From assembly GCF_004343035.1 (NCBI RefSeq), contig NZ_SMCQ01000002.1:62001-126000 (forward strand): DNA of 64,000 nt, in the 5' to 3' direction. Position 1 is the stretch's first letter, and each line of letters opens with the position of its first letter. Positions 58,524 through 64,000 of this stretch are shown in pieces. Made by a program: the position numbers and the translations under genes. The notes beneath the pieces are model-generated. The model did no database searches and had not been told where the DNA came from. It saw nothing but the letters and a program-made list of their open reading frames with translations. Origin of the DNA: Longibaculum muris. GTDB taxonomy: Bacteria > Bacillota_I > Bacilli_A > Erysipelotrichales > Coprobacillaceae.

Positions 58524-60881
58524 TTATTCCTCCTTTAAAATCTCATTTAATAATGTTACTGATGCCATGGCATCTTCACTATAATAATCAGCACCAATTT
58601 CATCAGCAATTTCTTGGGTTAAAACAGCTCCTCCAACCCAAATTGGACAATCAACGGGAATTGCTTTTAAAGCTTCAATAGTACGTTTCATATTGACAAC
58701 AGTTGTTGTCATTAAAGCACTTAATCCAATCATCTTAGGATGACAACGATGATATGCTTCAACAACCTTTTCAACTTTGACATCTTTTCCTAAATCAATA
58801 ACTTGATAACCATAGCTTTCTAAAACAACTTTCACAATATTTTTTCCAATATCATGAACATCTCCTTCAACTGTACACATCATAATAGGTCCTTTGGTTT
58901 GACTATCTATCGCAAAGGTTGATTTAACTATTTCAAAAGCAAGTTTTGTTGTTTGAGCTGATTGCATTAATTGAGGTAAAAAGATTTTATTTGTTTCGTA
59001 GTCTTGACCAACTTGATTTAAGGCTGGAATAATCATCTGATTAATAACATCCATTGCCTCATGAGCTTGCAGAACTTCTTTTGTCTTTGTTTGAACTTCA
59101 TCTTTTAAACCATGAATAATCATATCTTCTAAGGTAAAAGTTGATGGATTTTTGACTGTTTCTAATTGTACATTGGATTGCATCACAATATAGTGAGAAC
59201 TATCCTGATCAAAGTTATATAAAACATTATAAGCGGCAATACTATCCATTAATTGTTGATCTAAAGGATTGATAATCGGTAGATCTAAACCTGAATGTAA
59301 AGCTAATGTTAAGAATGTACGATTTAATAATGGACGGTTAGGTAAACCAAAAGAAACATTAGAAACACCTAAGACGGTATGAACTCCTAATTCTTGTTTA
59401 ACTAAAGTTAAAGCTTTGAGAGTTTCTTGAACTTCTTTTTGTTGAGCTGATGCAGTTAATGTTAAACAATCAATGATAATATTTTCTTTACCTATTCCAT
59501 ATTCAGCTGCCTTGTTTATTATTTTTCTTGCAATCTTTAATCGTTCTTCAGCCAATAACGGAATCCCATCTTCTAAAGTTAAACCAATAACGACTCCACC
59601 ATATTTTTTAACAATCGGGAAAATAGCTTCCATGACTTCATCTTTCCCATTCACTGAATTAATCAATGGTTTTCCATTATAATAACGACAAGCCTTTTCA
59701 ATTGCGGCTGGTGAAGATGAATCAATTTGTAAAGGTAAATTGATAACTTCTTGTAATAAACGAATCACCTTAACCATTGTTGAAGGCTCATCAATTCCAG
59801 GTAATCCTACATTGACATCTAAAATATCTGCTCCTGCTTGTTGTTGTTTAATGCCTTCAACAACACATTCATCATAGCGTTCTTCTTTTAAAGCTGCTTT
59901 TAATTTCTTTTTCCCAGTTGGATTTAAACGTTCTCCACAAACAACAACCTGACCGTTAAAAGTTACTGTTTGGTTTTGACTTGACACACGGGTATATTTC
60001 TTAACTTGTCTTGGTGTAACATGACAAGGAGCTACTTTTTTGATTGCAGCAATAAATTCTGGAGTTGTTCCACAACATCCTCCCACCATGCTTACACCTT
60101 GATGCATATAATCCATCATACCTTCAACAAATGCTGAACTTGTCATTTGATATTTGGTTTGTCCATCTTCTAAACAAGGAAGTCCGGCATTTGGTTGAAC
60201 TAAGATAGGAAGTGATGTATTTTCTAAAAGTTCATCTATAATCGGTTTTAATTCAGTTGGTCCTAATGAACAATTGACTCCAAGTGCATCTGCACCCAAA
60301 CCTTCAACAACATTCACAAAAGTTATGGAATCACTACCTGTCAAAGTTCTTTTATTCTGCTCAAATGTCATTGTAACAAAAACTGGTAAATCACTATTTT
60401 CTTTAACTGCTAAAATCCCTGCTTTGACTTCATATAAATCCGTCATTGTCTCCAATAAAACAACATCAACATCATCTTTAACCATTAAAACTTGTGAAGC
60501 AATGATCTCATATGCTTCATCAAGAGATAATGTTCCAAGTGGTTCTAATAACTGTCCAATTGGTCCAATATCCAAAACAATATAAGCCTCTTTATTCACA
60601 CGCTCTCTTGCAATTTTAGCATTTTTGATTGCTGCCTTTAATAAATCACAATAACAATATCCACTATCATTCATTTTTAAAGGATTACACCCAAAAGTAT
60701 TCGCTGTAATAAAATCAGCTCCCGCTTTCAAATAACGTTCATGAATATCGATAATAATTTCCGGATATTCAATATTATAAACCTCTGGAATTTCACCTGC
60801 TTTTAACCCCGCATTTTGTAATTGTGTCCCCATTGCTCCATCAAAAATCAGCAAATCTTTCTTTAATCGATCACGTAACAT
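58524..60881 (-). CDS. metH: Cobalamin-dependent methionine synthase, short form
   Basis: 785 aa; transfers methyl from methyl-THF to homocysteine. Homocysteine domain (1-300) with zinc cysteines in GVNCSLGP and GGCCGTTPEF, pterin domain (about 310-580), cobalamin cap and B12 domain with DVHDIGKN (the cobalt-ligand His). The C-terminal AdoMet reactivation domain is absent and is encoded by the next upstream gene. The start is set by GGGGG before the ATG at 60881. Operon metF, activation gene, metH, 54-aa gene, GNAT. Confidence 0.95.
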   Translation of the reverse strand: MLRDRLKKDLLIFDGAMGTQLQNAGLKAGEIPEVYNIEYPEIIIDIHERYLKAGADFITANTFGCNPLKMNDSGYCYCDLLKAAIKNAKIARERVNKEAYIVLDIGPIGQLLEPLGTLSLDEAYEIIASQVLMVKDDVDVVLLETMTDLYEVKAGILAVKENSDLPVFVTMTFEQNKRTLTGSDSITFVNVVEGLGADALGVNCSLGPTELKPIIDELLENTSLPILVQPNAGLPCLEDGQTKYQMTSSAFVEGMMDYMHQGVSMVGGCCGTTPEFIAAIKKVAPCHVTPRQVKKYTRVSSQNQTVTFNGQVVVCGERLNPTGKKKLKAALKEERYDECVVEGIKQQQAGADILDVNVGLPGIDEPSTMVKVIRLLQEVINLPLQIDSSSPAAIEKACRYYNGKPLINSVNGKDEVMEAIFPIVKKYGGVVIGLTLEDGIPLLAEERLKIARKIINKAAEYGIGKENIIIDCLTLTASAQQKEVQETLKALTLVKQELGVHTVLGVSNVSFGLPNRPLLNRTFLTLALHSGLDLPIINPLDQQLMDSIAAYNVLYNFDQDSSHYIVMQSNVQLETVKNPSTFTLEDMIIHGLKDEVQTKTKEVLQAHEAMDVINQMIIPALNQVGQDYETNKIFLPQLMQSAQTTKLAFEIVKSTFAIDSQTKGPIMMCTVEGDVHDIGKNIVKVVLESYGYQVIDLGKDVKVEKVVEAYHRCHPKMIGLSALMTTTVVNMKRTIEALKAIPVDCPIWVGGAVLTQEIADEIGADYYSEDAMASVTLLNEILKEE

Positions 60882-61492
60882 CTTTGTCCCCCTTTTCTTA
60901 ATGCACAACTCTCTTTTCGTATACACGAATGACATGATTTGGCCCTTTGACTTCCTAGTCCAATCATTCCAAGCATTGATTTCATAGGAATAAACAATCC
61001 CCCTGCACTCAATGTCACACCTATCTTTTTATCAATTTGTAAAACTCTTGATAATGGTTTATTCAAAGCCAAAGGTAAATCTCCATATCCTGGAGCAAAA
61101 CGAAAAGTATGCATACCTAAATCTAAAGTCTTTTCATACTCATCGCAACATTCTTCTAAATACGTATTACTCACAGCATCAAACACAACAGCTTTTGCCA
61201 TATCAATATGTTCATAATATTTCATTTGACGATCTATCTCAATACCCAGTGTACAGGCAATGACCATACATTTATGACAATCTTGAAAATAATGAGTAAG
61301 ATCTGATGACGGGATGATGAGATCTAACTCTTCAATCTTTAATGGTGAATGGGTTAAATGGAAGATTTGTTGAGTTACTTTAAAATAAGCTTTTTCTTGG
61401 ACTTCTAAAATACATTCATCAATTAATTGATTCGTTTTCTCATCAACATTACCCTGATAATTTAAATAATTTAATATTGTTTTCTTATTCAT
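60863..61492 (-). CDS. Stand-alone MetH reactivation (AdoMet-binding) protein
   Basis: 209 aa. RFAPGYGDLPL and the VTLSAGGLFIPMKSM segment correspond to the AdoMet site of the MetH activation domain (RxxxGYG motif). The N-terminal half is the vitamin-B12-dependent methionine synthase activation fold. The C-terminus has a cysteine group (CHSCIRKESC, then C later) that may bind metal or a cluster, a feature of split versions. It should re-methylate inactive cob(II)alamin in MetH using AdoMet. Overlaps the metF frame by eight bases and metH by 19. Confidence 0.88.
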   Translation of the reverse strand: MNKKTILNYLNYQGNVDEKTNQLIDECILEVQEKAYFKVTQQIFHLTHSPLKIEELDLIIPSSDLTHYFQDCHKCMVIACTLGIEIDRQMKYYEHIDMAKAVVFDAVSNTYLEECCDEYEKTLDLGMHTFRFAPGYGDLPLALNKPLSRVLQIDKKIGVTLSAGGLFIPMKSMLGMIGLGSQRAKSCHSCIRKESCALRKGGQRCYVID

Positions 61493-62374
61493 GATTTAAC
61501 TCTTTTAAAACTGTTGGAATGTTATTGAAAATGGCTTTTGCAATATCTGGTTTATTCATTGTATAAATATGAATACCATCAACCCCATTTGTTATTAAAT
61601 CAATAATTTGATGGGTTGCATAATTAATGCCAATTTCTTTCATTGCTTCAGGATAATCATAATAAGATTCAATCATTGTTGATAATTGATATGGAATAGA
61701 ACATCCACACATCTTAGCTGTGTGAAGTAATGATTTAGAATTGGTAATTGGCATGATTCCAGCTAAAATAGGAACAGTAATCCCTCTTTTTCTAGCTTCC
61801 TTGACCAATCTATAATAATAGTTGTTATCAAAGAAGATTTGAGTAATTAAATATTCAGCTCCGGCATCTACCTTTTCTTTTAATGCTTTTAAATCATCTT
61901 CAAAGCAAGCTGCTTCATTATGCACCTCTGGATAACATGCCCCAGAAAGACAGAAATCATTTGGAAATTCTTGGCTAATCAATTCATTTAAATCCTTAGC
62001 ATAATGAAACTCAAGATTTTCTTTATCAAATGTTGGATCTTTTGGATAATCACCTCTTAATGATAAATATTTTCTATGTTATGTTCTTTTAATTGTTGAC
62101 AGATATCTAAAACTTCTTGAGAAGTTGATGATATACAAGTTAAGTGAGCAACTGCTTCAATATGATAATCATTTTTTATCTTAGAAGCAATTTCTACAGT
62201 TTTTCCTTTGGTTGAACCTCCAGCTCCATAAGTCACACTGATAAAATCTGGTTGTAGTTTAGCGAGTTCATCAATTGTATAATAAATCGAAGAAATATCT
62301 CCGGTTTTATTCTTAGGAGGAAAGACCTCAAAAGAAATTGTTGCTTTATTTTTTAGAATTTCAGAAATTTTCAT
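61485..62374 (-). pseudogene. metF: Methylenetetrahydrofolate reductase, disrupted by a 1-nt frameshift
   Basis: The two halves of MetF lie in different frames. The N-terminal part (62374 to 62057) covers ISFEVFPPKNKTGD and FISVTYGAGGS up to IENI. The other frame continues with LSLRGDYPKDPTFDKENLEF, then LSGACYPEVHNEA and TQIFFDNNYYY to the stop at 61485. Adding one T in the TTT at 62065-62067 restores a full-length 296-297 aa enzyme (IENILSLRGD). So either one base was lost in a homopolymer by mutation, or the assembly is wrong there. MetF reduces methylene-THF to the methyl-THF used by MetH. The start is the ATG at 62374 after GAGGTG. Confidence 0.9.
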
Positions 62375-62397
62375 ATATTTACACCTCATTTTGCTAT

Positions 62398-62426
62398 ATT
62401 TTAAAGCATATAAAAAGAATAGTCAA
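62398..62426 (-). promoter_or_regulatory. Promoter of the methionine operon
   Basis: TTGACT and TAAAAT on the minus strand with an exact 17-base spacer, 24 bases upstream of the metF ATG. The leader is too short for an S-box or T-box, so regulation must be by a protein or be absent. Confidence 0.75.
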
Positions 62427-62438
62427 AAACTATTCTTT
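62414..62438 (-). terminator. Terminator of the FtsX-like gene
   Basis: AAAGAATAG pairs with CTATTCTTT around seven bases with five T following on the minus strand; its loop and arm contain the -35 of the metF promoter. Confidence 0.85.
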
Positions 62439-62457
62439 AAAATACATAGAAATTTCA

Positions 62458-64000
62458 TTATTCTCTTATTGTTTTATTCTCTAAACCATCTTTTTTGAGA
62501 ATTGAATAAATCGGAAGTAAGGAAAAAGAAATCAAAATTATAATCAGTATCAATGTTGGTAACACTTGTCCCATCAATGGAATAGGATCCATAAAAATAT
62601 GCCATCCACCATTGCCTCCATGTTCAATAAACATATCTGCAAAATGATAATAAAGCGCAAAAACAAATCCAAGACTTGCAATGAACAAAGACTTATACAT
62701 ATATATTTTCCATATTTCTATTTTTCTAAAACCTAATAATTGATAAGTTGCGATTGTTTCTCTTTGTTTTAATAATTCAAAAGACAATTGATAAATATAA
62801 ATAACACTTGTTGCAACAATCAATGCTAAACGTAAAGTTGGAAAATCAAATACTGATTCTTTTGACATTTGATATTCATAATCTCTTTGTGGTTGTAAAG
62901 AACTATCAATAACATTATATCTCATCTTTGGATTAGCTTTTGCAAAAGCAAGGATTGCCTGATTCTTTTGGGCAATACTATCAAAAGATAGATAAACTTC
63001 TTGATAATGCTTTACATCTGCATATTTGATAAAATCATCTTTAGACATAATTATAAATTTTTCTTCATAGTTACTTAATACGTATGCAATTTGAAAAACA
63101 TTTCCATCAACCAAAGAATAAGTTTGTAAATTGTTATCTCTATCAAATCCTAGACTAACAATAATTTCACCAGTTTTTAATACTTGATCTTGTGGTAATG
63201 AAAATTGTTTTTTTACATTTTCATCAAGACAATAGATTTTATGGGGATAACCATTTTCTGGTGAATATAAAAAGTTATGTGTATATATAACTTCTTTAGC
63301 ATAAGAAGACATTGTTTTAAAATCATCAGGATGAATATTGGTATTATCAACAATCGGTGAATAAATTAAAGTTGCATTTTGTGATGTTTCAACATATTCA
63401 TTTCTTTGCTTTGTTAAATGTATACCATAAATATAATCTCCAATAATTGACATCATCATTAAAGATGCTATAAAGACAAAGAAAATCTTAAATATCATTT
63501 GTTTCTTATTATTAACCAATTGACGCCACCCTAAATACATTGGACGCATTTGATGTAGTTTTTTATAACGATAATAGAAATATTGAAATTCCGCTGATTC
63601 AAAAGATCCACTTAATGCACGTCGTGTTGCTCCACGAGCTGGCATAAAATAGCTGATCAAAGACATCAAGACAATAATAAAAATACAACCTAGATAATAA
63701 TTCCAATTGAACTGCAATGGTATGATTGTATCCACAATAAGAATGAAAATATTTCCAACAATCACATAAGCAATACTTGCAACTATAATAGATAAAAGTG
63801 CTAATAACATGGCTTGGATAAAAACAATATAATAGACCTGCCGTTTTGTTGCACCAATTCCTCGTAATAAAGTGTAATCATTCTTACGATTTTCAAACGA
63901 GGCAATTGTCAATCCTGAAACAATAATACATCCAACAATAAATAAAACAAATTCCACAATCACAATTAAGAAATTAAGTTGAGATTTTGAACCAATATCT
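62458..64000 (-). CDS. FtsX-like ABC-transporter permease, partial
   Basis: The frame stays open to the window edge, so only the C-terminal 513 codons are seen. Two FtsX domains are visible: ASFENRKNDYTLLRGIGATKRQVYYIV near the start and ETIATYQLLGFRKIEIWKIY near the end (each quoted in part), with membrane helices around them and an extracytoplasmic region of about 180 residues between. Such permeases work with an ATPase in lipid or antimicrobial-peptide transport (MacB/BceB-like). The ATPase must lie beyond the window. Confidence 0.85.
   Translation of the reverse strand, partial: DIGSKSQLNFLIVIVEFVLFIVGCIIVSGLTIASFENRKNDYTLLRGIGATKRQVYYIVFIQAMLLALLSIIVASIAYVIVGNIFILIVDTIIPLQFNWNYYLGCIFIIVLMSLISYFMPARGATRRALSGSFESAEFQYFYYRYKKLHQMRPMYLGWRQLVNNKKQMIFKIFFVFIASLMMMSIIGDYIYGIHLTKQRNEYVETSQNATLIYSPIVDNTNIHPDDFKTMSSYAKEVIYTHNFLYSPENGYPHKIYCLDENVKKQFSLPQDQVLKTGEIIVSLGFDRDNNLQTYSLVDGNVFQIAYVLSNYEEKFIIMSKDDFIKYADVKHYQEVYLSFDSIAQKNQAILAFAKANPKMRYNVIDSSLQPQRDYEYQMSKESVFDFPTLRLALIVATSVIYIYQLSFELLKQRETIATYQLLGFRKIEIWKIYMYKSLFIASLGFVFALYYHFADMFIEHGGNGGWHIFMDPIPLMGQVLPTLILIIILISFSLLPIYSILKKDGLENKTIRE

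Noticed and set aside
62390-62457. S-box or T-box riboswitch upstream of the methionine operon
   Set aside because: The promoter lies 24 bases from the metF start and leaves no room for such a leader.

Overview
The window comes from a low-GC, Gram-positive anaerobe with the standard genetic code: a tRNA-Trp(CCA) is present and TGA is used as a stop in several ATGA overlaps. The chromosomal glmM-cdaR-cdaA block, two encoded-CCA tRNAs, NrdD/NrdG, lactate dehydrogenase, a PduL-type phosphotransacylase and low-GC surface proteins suggest a fermentative gut Firmicute. My best guess is the Erysipelotrichia/Coprobacillaceae side; this is inferred from style, not from a marker gene. Almost every gene starts with a clear AGGAGG-like ribosome site, which let me move many starts downstream of the longest open frame.

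Layout. 1-4403 (minus): a CssS/CssR-like two-component system, then the cell-wall and c-di-AMP operon cdaA-cdaR-glmM. 4592-5158: pduL. 5332-12630 (minus): a galactitol-type PTS (EIIA, EIIB, EIIC) with an IlvD/Edd-family dehydratase, a KDPG-aldolase family protein and a LevR-like regulator. Together these look like a PTS-fed Entner-Doudoroff route for a sugar acid. 12665-19401: flavodoxin, HU, a fumarase-RpiR-threonine aldolase operon, a second RpiR, a lipoprotein and a surface protein. 19478-24008: dipeptidase, DMT transporter, HAD phosphatase, lipase and a membrane protein. 24081-27742: anaerobic ribonucleotide reductase with its activase, an HPr-like protein whose active-site His is Tyr, and a rhodanese-like protein.

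27842-36064 is an accessory region. It holds tRNA-Glu and tRNA-Trp, a 3' fragment of a radical-SAM/SPASM maturase directly against tRNA-Trp, a CPBP membrane protease, two MerR regulators with typical 19-bp-spacer promoters, a LytTR/DUF3021 operon, and small proteins. 36174-42031: MATE pump, PfkB kinase, L-lactate dehydrogenase, GyrI-like, GNAT and WYL proteins. 42318-44434 holds three tandem, individually promoted paralogous small proteins with a shared Gln/Asn-rich C-terminal coiled coil, next to an orphan phage tail-assembly-chaperone gene that keeps its -1 frameshift site. 44577-57812: L,D-transpeptidase, M18 aminopeptidase, amino-acid permease, HPP-like protein, NERD-HRDC protein, secreted GH16 beta-glucanase, a membrane-anchored Mrr-type nuclease, a Tim44-like protein and an ABC-F ATPase. 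57809-62374 (minus): a methionine operon with metF (broken by one base), a separate MetH activation protein, a short MetH and a small protein. The window ends inside an FtsX-like permease.

The observations I would follow first are the tandem small-protein cassettes, the Crh-like HPr variant, the LevR homologue with a dismantled AAA+ domain, the preserved -1 frameshift in the phage remnant, and the V-x-T-x-D wall-sorting-like tails on the two surface proteins.
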